From Syntrophaceae bacterium (GTDB lineage Bacteria; Desulfobacterota; Syntrophia; Syntrophales; UBA5619): a stretch of DNA of 10,400 nucleotides. The notes beneath the pieces are model-generated. The model searched no databases, was not told where the DNA came from, and saw nothing but the letters and a program-made list of their open reading frames with translations. The stretch is from NCBI GenBank assembly GCA_919902745.1, contig CAKKRN010000248.1, forward strand, positions 1 through 10,400, in the 5' to 3' direction. Positions within the stretch are counted from its first letter, which is position 1. Every line of letters starts with the position of its first letter. Both the position numbers and the translations under genes were made by a program. Positions 1-8,526 of the stretch are shown one piece after another.

Positions 1-970
1 CCTGTTCCGGCCGGATGTGCTCGTAAGCCTGGGGGTTTTTGGCGATGGCGTTCACGTGGATTCCCCCCTTGTGGGCGAAGGCGCTCCGCCCGACGAAGGG
101 CCGGAAGGGAAGGGGACGGACATTGGCCACCTCGCCCACGTAATGGGAGAGGTTTGTGAGCTGCTGCAGGGAGCTCTCCGGGAGACACCTCCGGGCCATC
201 TTGATCTGGAGGTTTCCGATGATGGAGATCAGATCGGCGTTGCCGCACCGCTCTCCGTAGCCGTTCACCGTCCCCTGGACCATGGCCACCCCTGCCAGGA
301 CGGCCGCGAGGCTGTTGGCAACGGCGAGACCGCAATCGTTATGGGCATGGATTCCGAGCTGCCCCGCCGGAATGATGGCGGCGGCCTTCCTGACGGCCTC
401 TCTCAGGTCATGGGGCATGGCGCCGCCGTTTGTGTCGCACAGGACAATCCGGTCGGCGCCGGCGTCGAAGGCGGCCTTTAGTGTGGAAAGGGCGTACGCG
501 GGCCGGCGGCGGTATCCGTCGAAGAAATGTTCCGCATCGAAGATGACTTCCTTGTCTCGGGCTTTCAGCCAGGCTACGGAATCGCGGATCATATCCAGGT
601 TTTCCGCCAAGGGGATGCCGAGGATTTCCGTGACGTGGAGATCCCAGCTCTTTCCGAAGATGGCGACGGCCGGCGTCCCGGCTCCGAGCAGCGCGCGAAG
701 GTTCCGGCAGTTCTCGGGCCGGACGCCCGGCTTCCGCGTGCTCCCGAAGGCGGTCAGGCGGGCGTGCCGGAATGGTTGTTCCTTCACCATCTCGAAGAAA
801 CGGACGTCCTTGGGGTTGGAGCCGGGCCACCCCCCTTCGATGTAGTGGAATCCCATGTCGTCCAGGCGATGAGCGATCCGCAGCTTCTCCTCGGCCGAAA
901 AATTGACCTGCTCCCCCTGCGTACCGTCTCTCAGGGTCGTGTCGTAGATGATAACATCGGGTGATTTCAT
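1..970 (-). CDS. cimA: Citramalate synthase (isoleucine pathway), 3' end outside window
   Basis: Predicted to condense pyruvate with acetyl-CoA to (R)-citramalate, the first step of the threonine-independent route to 2-oxobutyrate and isoleucine; cytoplasmic. The first 323 codons are visible. Residues 10-16 are DTTLRDG, the metal/substrate motif that opens the DRE-TIM (HMGL-like) barrel. HAHND at 208-212 supplies the metal-binding histidines, followed by an NGYGERCGN segment, and SAFAHKGGIHV around 297-306 marks the linker after the barrel. This wording (GGWPGSNPKD near the start, HKGGIHV later) fits the long citramalate synthase branch (about 520-540 residues) better than 2-isopropylmalate or homocitrate synthase. 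The C-terminal allosteric domain lies off the left edge, so feedback residues cannot be judged. ATG at 970 is preceded by a strong AAGGAGAAGG ribosome site. An isoleucine-codon leader peptide and terminator lie directly upstream, which independently supports an isoleucine role. The main alternative is another LeuA-family synthase. Confidence 0.9.
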   Translation of the reverse strand, partial: MKSPDVIIYDTTLRDGTQGEQVNFSAEEKLRIAHRLDDMGFHYIEGGWPGSNPKDVRFFEMVKEQPFRHARLTAFGSTRKPGVRPENCRNLRALLGAGTPAVAIFGKSWDLHVTEILGIPLAENLDMIRDSVAWLKARDKEVIFDAEHFFDGYRRRPAYALSTLKAAFDAGADRIVLCDTNGGAMPHDLREAVRKAAAIIPAGQLGIHAHNDCGLAVANSLAAVLAGVAMVQGTVNGYGERCGNADLISIIGNLQIKMARRCLPESSLQQLTNLSHYVGEVANVRPLPFRPFVGRSAFAHKGGIHVNAIAKNPQAYEHIRPEQ

Positions 971-988
971 AACCTTCTCCTTTTGCAC

Positions 989-1026
989 AAAAAAATCCGT
1001 TATCGGTCGAACCTGATAACGGATTT
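989..1026 (-). terminator. Leader intrinsic terminator (attenuator) upstream of cimA
   Basis: Read on the minus strand, AAATCCGTTATC (1026-1015) pairs perfectly with GATAACGGATTT (1004-993). The stem can extend inside through GGT/ACC around a TCG loop with one bulged A. Seven T residues follow at 995-989. This is a strong rho-independent terminator, yet it lies only about 20 bases before the cimA start, so it must act as a conditional terminator in the leader rather than at a gene end. The 5' arm can instead pair with an upstream segment at 1073-1062 (see antiterminator entry). Confidence 0.88.
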
Positions 1027-1089
1027 GGTCGCTTTGACTCTGTTGTAATGAAACGCTACCCTCCGTCCAGGCCCGTATATGCAGGCCTG
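1012..1089 (-). promoter_or_regulatory. Alternative leader hairpins: 1:2 pause/protector and 2:3 antiterminator
   Basis: Minus-strand arms: arm 1 CAGGCC (1089-1084), arm 2 GGCCTGGACGGA (1073-1062), arm 3 TCCGTTATCAGG (1023-1012). Arm 1 pairs with the first six bases of arm 2. Alternatively arm 2 pairs with arm 3: CCTG with CAGG and GACGGA with TCCGTT (one G-U), with a two-base AT bulge. The 2:3 pairing uses the same bases that form the 5' arm of the terminator, so antiterminator and terminator exclude each other. Arm 1 starts at the last base of the third consecutive isoleucine codon of the leader peptide, and arm 2 ends four bases before its stop codon. This is the spacing expected of translation-controlled attenuation. 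Pairings were found by eye; energies were not computed. Confidence 0.75.
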
Positions 1090-1142
1090 ATAATTATGCC
1101 CCCAATGGCGAGGATACGGCGGCTGGCGTCTCTCATATTCAT
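1056..1142 (-). CDS. Isoleucine-rich leader peptide of cimA attenuator (28 aa)
   Basis: Short reading frame ATG 1142 to TAG 1058-1056, lying between the minus-strand promoter and the leader terminator. Its core reads RRILAIGGIIIRP: five isoleucines in 28 residues, three of them consecutive (I16-I18, codons ATA ATT ATC), plus a leucine. The end product of the pathway served by the downstream gene is isoleucine, so the peptide fits a classical attenuation leader in which ribosome stalling at isoleucine codons reports low charged tRNA-Ile. The ribosome site is not ideal: GGGA sits 10 bases before the ATG and AAAGGGAG 16 bases before. A second in-frame ATG (codon 3) is possible. The peptide itself probably has no function after synthesis. 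A chance ORF is the alternative, but codon content, position and hairpin spacing all agree. Confidence 0.75.
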   Translation of the reverse strand: MNMRDASRRILAIGGIIIRPAYTGLDGG

Positions 1143-1177
1143 ATCGAAATTGTCCCGACTCCCTTTCTGTGATTTTT

Positions 1178-1206
1178 ATCGTAATCTTATCCGGGGGATT
1201 TGTCAA
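1178..1206 (-). promoter_or_regulatory. Sigma70-like promoter for the cimA leader
   Basis: On the minus strand a perfect TTGACA (1206-1201) is followed after 17 bases by TACGAT (1183-1178), four of six matches to the -10 consensus. The T-rich stretch just upstream (about 1229-1207) could act as an UP element. Transcription would start near 1171, giving a leader of about 200 bases that contains the peptide and hairpins described here. Confidence 0.65.
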
Positions 1207-1299
1207 CGAAAATGAAACAGCAAAAAAGTAATCACCGGGCCAACCAATTTTGCTATCATGCAAGGCGGGGAAAGGGAAGGCGATATGGATAGAAACTTG

Positions 1300-1328
1300 T
1301 TGACATGTGAGTCGATCCTTCGTATCCT
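1300..1328 (+). promoter_or_regulatory. Sigma70-like promoter for carB
   Basis: TTGACA at 1300-1305 and TATCCT at 1323-1328 (four of six to the -10 consensus) are separated by 17 bases on the plus strand. The start site would be near 1335, leaving a leader of about 118 bases before carB. It is divergent from the cimA promoter; the two -35 boxes are 93 bases apart, room for a shared operator, although I see no clear palindromic site between them. Confidence 0.5.
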
Positions 1329-1375
1329 CCGCGCCATGTTCACGCTTGGTTCTTGTCGGTAAAAAACGGTTATCG

Positions 1376-1416
1376 AGCTCCTCTGCAGAATGCCCGGAGG
1401 CGTGTCGCGAGGAGCT
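1376..1416 (+). promoter_or_regulatory. Hairpin in the carB 5' leader
   Basis: AGCTCCTC (1376-1383) is perfectly complementary to GAGGAGCT (1409-1416). A smaller GCC/GGC stem could form inside the 25-base loop. No T-run follows, so it is not a rho-independent terminator. It might affect translation or mRNA stability of carB; no known pyrimidine or arginine leader motif was recognised. Confidence 0.35.
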
Positions 1417-1452
1417 TTGCCCTTGATCTCACTATAATAAAAGGACCCCCCT

Positions 1453-4656
<3,204 letters not shown>

Positions 4657-4668
4657 GATATACACAAC

Positions 4669-4720
4669 GCCTAACAAAACACTCAACCGGACGCGCGAAG
4701 AAGCTGCGTACCAGTTAGGC
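4669..4720 (+). repeat. Integron attC-like inverted repeat between carB and the unknown gene
   Basis: GCCTAAC at 4669-4675 fits the R'' (RYYYAAC) consensus and its exact complement GTTAGGC at 4714-4720 fits R' (GTTRRRY). Between them lies ACTCAACCGGAC, like the L'' arm of known attC sites, and GGACGC (4688-4693) can pair with GCGTACC (about 4706-4712, one bulged A). At 52 bases it is slightly shorter than usual attC sites. An oddity: a second complementary pair, CTCAACCG (4682-4689) and CGGTTGAG (4725-4732), is interleaved with the first instead of nested, and its right arm runs past R' into the next gene. The site is therefore either a degenerate or rearranged attC, or another kind of inverted repeat. 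No integrase gene is present in the window. Confidence 0.5.
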
Positions 4721-4721
4721 C

Positions 4722-5279
4722 GTGCGGTTGAGTATTACGAAGGAAGAATACTTGAAAGACATATTGGCCAACATTACTTCGGACCAGGCCGTCTATATAT
4801 TGAAGGTGCTTTGGGAAAAACGAAGTGACGTTAGGGAGATAATTGTTCACGAGGCGGAAAGACTGCTTGGGTCCGTCGATCTGGATGAGATTGCCGAGGA
4901 TGTTTTTTTTGCTTTGGAGTCAATCGATGTACACGAGCTATGGGACAGGTCCGGTTCCCACAGTGATGGATACACGTCACCCGAAGACATGGCCATGGAA
5001 ATGGTTGAAGAGGAGCTTGACTCGTTTAGTGACCAAATCGTAAGATATCATAATCTGGGACTGCACGACGAGGAAAAGTTATATTGCATGGGAGTTCTCA
5101 AAGGACTTTACAGATTCGAAAAAGAGGCAAAGTCTGAATTCCGAAATTGGGCATCTGACATAGCCGGCGAATGCTTCGATTTTGTTCACAAGGCTTGGCA
5201 AAAACAAAAAGGGAACGAGCGGTTTGCAGGCGAAATGGGTGAGTTCATCAAAGTGACCTGCCCGGAATGGGCAAGGTAG
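4722..5279 (+). CDS. Uncharacterised acidic helical protein, possible gene cassette
   Basis: Not recognised. It encodes about 185 residues, strongly acidic and apparently all helical, with no signal peptide or membrane segment. Visible features are ALESIDVHELWDRSG near residues 63-77, an acidic helix (MAMEMVEEELDSF), a single YCMGVLKGLYRFEKE segment around 120-135, and two cysteines (C121, C150). The DNA is visibly more AT-rich than carB or the operon beyond, suggesting foreign origin. It begins one base after the R' core of an attC-like repeat, the typical place for a gene in an integron cassette, but no matching repeat follows the stop. The start is uncertain: GTG 4722 has no clear ribosome site, TTG 4728 has AGG eight bases upstream, and TTG 4752 follows AAGGAAG by five bases. 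No in-frame ATG occurs early. Function unknown. Confidence 0.7.
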   Translation: MRLSITKEEYLKDILANITSDQAVYILKVLWEKRSDVREIIVHEAERLLGSVDLDEIAEDVFFALESIDVHELWDRSGSHSDGYTSPEDMAMEMVEEELDSFSDQIVRYHNLGLHDEEKLYCMGVLKGLYRFEKEAKSEFRNWASDIAGECFDFVHKAWQKQKGNERFAGEMGEFIKVTCPEWAR

Positions 5280-5521
5280 TCTCGGAGGCGCAAACCGAAC
5301 CAGGCGATCCAGCCGATCAAGATAAGCATCTGGCCATGTTTCCTGAAGAACTTCCCATGTGGTTGATAAGGATGTTCAGCTTTGTCGGGGAAACGGTTCT
5401 TGACCCATTCCTGGGAAGCGGACGTCTGCCGGTATATCCGGCGGCATTGGAGGTGGCCGATTCAGGGGTGGGGGAATTGGCTGATTTAGTCACCGGGCAA
5501 GTCACCGGGCAAGTCCAGTGA
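5267..5521 (+). pseudogene. Remnant of a beta-class DNA methyltransferase (motif I fragment)
   Basis: The frame opened by ATG 5267 reads HLAMFPEELP (residues 21-30), then FSFVGETVLDPFLGSG (37-52). This is the conserved block before and including motif I (DPFxGSG), the S-adenosylmethionine-binding loop, of N4-cytosine/N6-adenine methyltransferases whose catalytic DPPY motif lies N-terminal to it. No DPPY region precedes it, since the upstream DNA encodes the unknown 185-residue protein in another frame. After GSG the expected TT and following helix are missing and the frame continues into unrelated residues to a stop at 5521. The piece is therefore broken at both ends and cannot be an active enzyme. 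A small chimeric ORF of 84 codons is formally open and overlaps the preceding gene by 13 bases, but it has no convincing ribosome site. It looks like the scar of a lost restriction-modification or phage methylase gene. Confidence 0.65.
5489..5512. repeat. Two tandem copies of a 12-base unit
   Basis: GTCACCGGGCAA occurs twice in direct succession (5489-5500, 5501-5512) and is followed by GTC, the start of a third copy. It lies in the intergenic tail between the methyltransferase remnant and the convergent HAD gene. Read on the minus strand, CACTGG/CCGGTG in this stretch can form a weak six-pair hairpin, but without a T-run it is not a convincing terminator. Confidence 0.6.
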
Positions 5522-5528
5522 AGGATCA

Positions 5529-6341
5529 TCAACCACAGGCGGGACCGCCCTCCGCCAAGGCCGCCCGCCAGGCGTCGAGGAGATGGCCGATGTCGTCGAA
5601 AATGAAGTCGGCGCCGGCGGCCTCGGCTTCGGCCCGGCCGGACGCCCCCGTGAGGACGCAGATCGTTGTGAGCCCCGCCCGCTTTCCGCCCACGATGTCG
5701 GTCGCGACGCGGTCGCCGACGGCGGCGGTCGTTTCGGGTCTTGCCCCCATCTGGGCCATGGCCAGCTCGTACATGATCGGCTCCGGCTTCCCGACCCCGG
5801 TCGGCCGGGTTTCGGAGGCGGCCGCCAGCATCGCGACCATCGCGCCGCTTCCCGGTAAAAACCCCTCTTCCGATGGGATGTTGGGGTCGAGGTTCGTCGC
5901 GATGAAGCGGGCGCCGCCCCGGAGAAGATCAGCGGCCCGTTTGATCTTCTCGTAGGTGACCTCGCGATCCACGCTGGCGACGACGACCTCCACATCATCG
6001 TCGGCGAGGACGAATCCCTCCTCCTCCAGGGCCTGCCTGAGGGCGGCCATCCCGAAGACGTGCACCCGCGTTCCCGCCGGGTAGTCGCGGCGCAGGTAGC
6101 GGGCCGCCGCCCGGCCTGAAACCAGGATCTCGGAGGGCGAGACCTCGGCGCCCATCGCGGCGAGTTTTTTCGACCGCTCGCTCGGCGTGCGGGTCGCGTT
6201 GTTGGTGACCAGCATGAAGGGGATGGACCGTTCGCGCAGGAAGGCAAAGAACTCCCGCAGGCGGGGCATCGGTTCGCCGCCCCGGTAGAGCACCCCGTCC
6301 ATGTCGAGGATCAGATGCGTGATCTTGGTCAGAGAATTCAT
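5529..6341 (-). CDS. HAD superfamily subclass IIA phosphatase, NagD-like
   Basis: A 270-residue cytoplasmic phosphohydrolase of the NagD/4-nitrophenylphosphatase group. Motif I is D13-M-D15-G-V (nucleophile and acid/base), motif II T46-N-N, motif III K185 in GKPEP, and motif IV G209-D210 with D215 for magnesium. The long insert between motifs II and III (about residues 70-180, including FIATNLDPNIPSEEGFLPGSG) is the C2 cap of subclass IIA. Length is usual for the family. These enzymes act on small phosphorylated metabolites such as sugar phosphates, phosphoglycolate or nucleotides; the substrate cannot be told from sequence. ATG 6341 has GGAG seven bases upstream. It is the last gene of the minus-strand operon, 48 bases after the preceding gene, and no terminator with a T-run was seen after it. 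It ends close to the accessory island, so the operon's 3' boundary may have been remodelled. Confidence 0.9.
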   Translation of the reverse strand: MNSLTKITHLILDMDGVLYRGGEPMPRLREFFAFLRERSIPFMLVTNNATRTPSERSKKLAAMGAEVSPSEILVSGRAAARYLRRDYPAGTRVHVFGMAALRQALEEEGFVLADDDVEVVVASVDREVTYEKIKRAADLLRGGARFIATNLDPNIPSEEGFLPGSGAMVAMLAAASETRPTGVGKPEPIMYELAMAQMGARPETTAAVGDRVATDIVGGKRAGLTTICVLTGASGRAEAEAAGADFIFDDIGHLLDAWRAALAEGGPACG

Positions 6342-6389
6342 CGTTTTTCTCCGGTTTTCCGTTTGGAATGGATTATCTCCGCCGATGGA

Positions 6390-7391
6390 TCATGATGCGA
6401 TCGTGGGGAGGAGAGGGGCGAGCCCCGGGAAGAGCGCCCGCTCTTCCCGCCATTCGTAGATTAGGATGTCGATATTCAGCCGCTTCAGCTTGTCCCGGAG
6501 GGCGACCTCCGGCGGCCGGGGGAGAATCAGGATCAGCAGGGGATTGTCGGGCAGACTCAGGCCGTTCAGCAGAAGCTGCGTCGCCCCGGCGTGAAGGTCC
6601 GAGAGGGTCGTCTCCGTCCGGACCTGAAAGACCGCCCGGATCCGACCCGCCCGGTCCATCACCAACAGATCCTGGTTTCCGTCATTCCCCGCCCTCAGGC
6701 CGGCTTGCTTCAATGTTTCGGCCAGATCCCGGACGATCAGGCCGTGGTCGCATTCGGCCCCGGTCTCCCTCTCCTGTTCGCGGTAGCGGGCGCCGATCAG
6801 CTCTTCACGGAGGCGAAGTTCGCCGAAGGTCAGCTCCGCCTGCGCGGAGCGGGTGGCGGCCGTCTCCTTGATCCGGGCGATCTTCCGGACGAACTCGGCG
6901 ATCTGCCTGGCAAAGCGCGGGGATTGGAGAATCCCGATGACGGCGACCGGCGTCTCCTCGCCTCCGTCATCCATCACCTCCCAGACTCCCCGGTAGTGGT
7001 TTTCGAAGAGCGATTTTCCGATCCCCTTTCTCCCGCCGCCTAACTTTCCCCGGTGCACGACGTAGAGACGACCGGCGCGGTCCTGGGCGAAGGCGCCGCC
7101 CGTCCGCCGGTCGACGCCGCAGAGGGGGAAATTGATCTCGCAGGTGATCGCGATGGCGGCTCCCCCCTCCGGTCGGCCGATCCCGAAGCCATTCCAGTAG
7201 CGGCTTCCGGCGATCTTTCGGGAGAAGGACCAGATGCCGAGGCTATCCGACCAGGCGACCTTCGCCTTTTCGCTCGCCCCCGGATGGCCGAGCTTCACAG
7301 GGATCGTAGCGGCCGTCACAGGTTTGAAACTCCTCACGAACTGACTCTGGCAGCGTTTGATCGCCGCCTCGTCTGTGATGACTTTCAGCAT
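6390..7391 (-). CDS. Uncharacterised protein with PD-(D/E)XK nuclease-like C-terminal core
   Basis: A 333-residue soluble protein without signal peptide or membrane segments; not assigned to a named family. The N-terminal part (about 45-175) is rich in strands and carries SRYWNGFGIGRP (63-74), CEINFPLCGVDRR (84-96) and VHRGKLGGGRKGIGKSLF (112-129). A charged, probably helical linker runs about 165-230. The C-terminal part has the order of a PD-(D/E)XK fold: D241-LLV, then a strand ending Q256-V-R258, a helix with Q272-LLLNG, a hydrophobic strand LLILILPRP (285-293), and a final IDILIYEW strand (307-314). Where the family usually shows (D/E)-x-K, this protein has Q-x-R, so nuclease activity is doubtful unless the protein is a variant. 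It starts 13 bases after the second ABC permease (AAGGA six bases before the ATG), so it is likely co-expressed with the exporter; the functional link is unknown. Confidence 0.85.
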   Translation of the reverse strand: MLKVITDEAAIKRCQSQFVRSFKPVTAATIPVKLGHPGASEKAKVAWSDSLGIWSFSRKIAGSRYWNGFGIGRPEGGAAIAITCEINFPLCGVDRRTGGAFAQDRAGRLYVVHRGKLGGGRKGIGKSLFENHYRGVWEVMDDGGEETPVAVIGILQSPRFARQIAEFVRKIARIKETAATRSAQAELTFGELRLREELIGARYREQERETGAECDHGLIVRDLAETLKQAGLRAGNDGNQDLLVMDRAGRIRAVFQVRTETTLSDLHAGATQLLLNGLSLPDNPLLILILPRPPEVALRDKLKRLNIDILIYEWREERALFPGLAPLLPTIAS

Positions 7392-7404
7392 GGTTTGTCC
7401 TTTA

Positions 7405-8526
7405 TCAATCCAGACGTTTCTGGAAACGCCCGACCGCTCCGGTGAAGACCATGATGCCGAGGACGGCCAGGGCGGCGTACTGGGGCCAGAGGATGTGCAG
7501 CCCCACCCCCTTGAGAAAGATGCCGCGGATGATGACCAGAAAATAGCGCAAAGGGTTCAGGTATGTCAACCATTGAACGACCTCGGGCATGTTCGCGATC
7601 GGGAAGACGAAGCCGGAGAGCATGAAGAACGGGAGGATGAAGAAGAAGGTGGTCATCATCGCCTGCTGCTGGGTCTTCGACACCGTTGAGATGAAGAGCC
7701 CGATGCCCAGGGTGCTCAACAGAAACAGGCAGGTCGCCAGGAAGAGATCGAGGACGCTCCCCGCCAGCGGGACATCGAACCAGTTCAGCGCGAGCAGCAT
7801 GACGAGGACCATCTGGCCGATCGCGATGATCGTATAGGGGATGGTCTTGCCGATGATCAGTTCGATCGGTTTCAGCGGCGTCACGATGAGCTGCTCCATC
7901 GTCCCGTTTTCCCGTTCCTTGATGATCGCGATGGAGGTCAGAAGCAGCGAGATCAGCATGATGACGAAGGCGACGATCCCCGGGACAAAGAAATTCTGGC
8001 TGTCGAGGTTCGGGTTGTACCAGGCCCGGATGCGGGCGTCGATCTTCCCGTAACGGAGGTCGCGGCCATAGAGCTCGCGGGCCAGCTCCGTGTTCAGTCG
8101 GTCGAGGACCATCACTGCGTAGGAGATCCGGATGGAGGCCATGTTGCTCATTCCGCCGTCGGCCAGGATCTGGACGTCGGCCGTCTTCCCCCGGCGGATG
8201 CGGCTGCTGAAATCGGGGGGGATCCGTATCCCGATGTCGGCGTTTCCCTTCAGAAACAGCTCCTCCATGCCGCGGGCGTCCGCCGGCCGGTGGGTGATCC
8301 GGAAGATCCCGCCCGCGGTGAAGGCGTCGGCGAGAAGCCGGCTTTCCCGGGTCTGCGCCTGGTCGATCAGCGCGACGCGGATGTCCTTGATATCGTAGTT
8401 GACCACGTAGCCGAAGACGAGGAGCTGGATCAGCGGCGCCATGATCAGGATCGGACGGCTCCGCTTGTCGCGGAAGAGCTGGATGAATTCCTTGCGGACC
8501 ATTTCCCGGATGCGAAGCCAGCTCAT
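7405..8526 (-). CDS. ABC-2 type exporter permease (second subunit, YbhR/YbhS-like)
   Basis: A 373-residue inner-membrane subunit of an ABC-2 efflux pump. One membrane segment lies at about 25-43, followed by an extracytoplasmic domain of roughly 130 residues, then five more segments: about 180-202, 223-248, 259-280, 289-311 and one near the C terminus (HILWPQYAALAVLG onward). The ERENGTMEQL motif at 204-213, just after the second segment, is the hallmark coupling region of this permease family, and FFMLSGFVFPIANMP marks the fifth segment. Together with the ATPase and the preceding permease it would form a heteromeric exporter of the YbhFSR/YhhJ kind, often drug or lipid efflux; the substrate is unknown. 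ATG 8526 overlaps the preceding stop codon (ATGA), with an AGGGAGGGG ribosome site, so translation is probably coupled. Confidence 0.93.
   Translation of the reverse strand: MSWLRIREMVRKEFIQLFRDKRSRPILIMAPLIQLLVFGYVVNYDIKDIRVALIDQAQTRESRLLADAFTAGGIFRITHRPADARGMEELFLKGNADIGIRIPPDFSSRIRRGKTADVQILADGGMSNMASIRISYAVMVLDRLNTELARELYGRDLRYGKIDARIRAWYNPNLDSQNFFVPGIVAFVIMLISLLLTSIAIIKERENGTMEQLIVTPLKPIELIIGKTIPYTIIAIGQMVLVMLLALNWFDVPLAGSVLDLFLATCLFLLSTLGIGLFISTVSKTQQQAMMTTFFFILPFFMLSGFVFPIANMPEVVQWLTYLNPLRYFLVIIRGIFLKGVGLHILWPQYAALAVLGIMVFTGAVGRFQKRLD

Noticed and set aside
17..964. Several plus-strand frames across the first kilobase.
   Set aside because: They mirror the cimA gene in other frames; only the minus frame gives conserved motifs (DTTLRDG, HAHND, HKGGIHV).
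1000..1263. An 87-codon minus-strand frame across the cimA leader, and an overlapping 102-codon frame at 1203-1511.
   Set aside because: The first crosses the promoter and terminator and its stop lies in the terminator stem; the second runs over the carB promoter and start. Neither shows a recognisable domain. The isoleucine-rich leader in another frame explains the region better.
1335..1363. A tiny ATG frame (MFTLGSCR) in the carB leader as a possible regulatory peptide.
   Set aside because: Only eight codons, no ribosome site, no run of codons for arginine or another relevant amino acid, and no T-run terminator downstream.
1433..1438. Perfect TATAAT just before carB as a -10 box.
   Set aside because: No -35 element at proper spacing (AGGAGC at 17 bases) and transcription would start inside or after the ribosome site. 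The 1300-1328 promoter is better.
5428..5442. GCCGG-TATAT-CCGGC hairpin after the methyltransferase fragment as a terminator.
   Set aside because: Five-pair stem with no T-run on either strand; likely chance in GC-rich DNA.
6342..6389. Internal promoter for the HAD gene (GATAAT on the minus strand).
   Set aside because: No acceptable -35 hexamer 16-18 bases upstream; the short gap is adequately explained by co-transcription.
6368..7043. Plus-strand frames of 150-167 codons opposite the uncharacterised protein and the HAD gene boundary.
   Set aside because: Low-complexity products rich in G, R, P and D; shadows of the minus-strand gene, which has a proper start, ribosome site and operon spacing.
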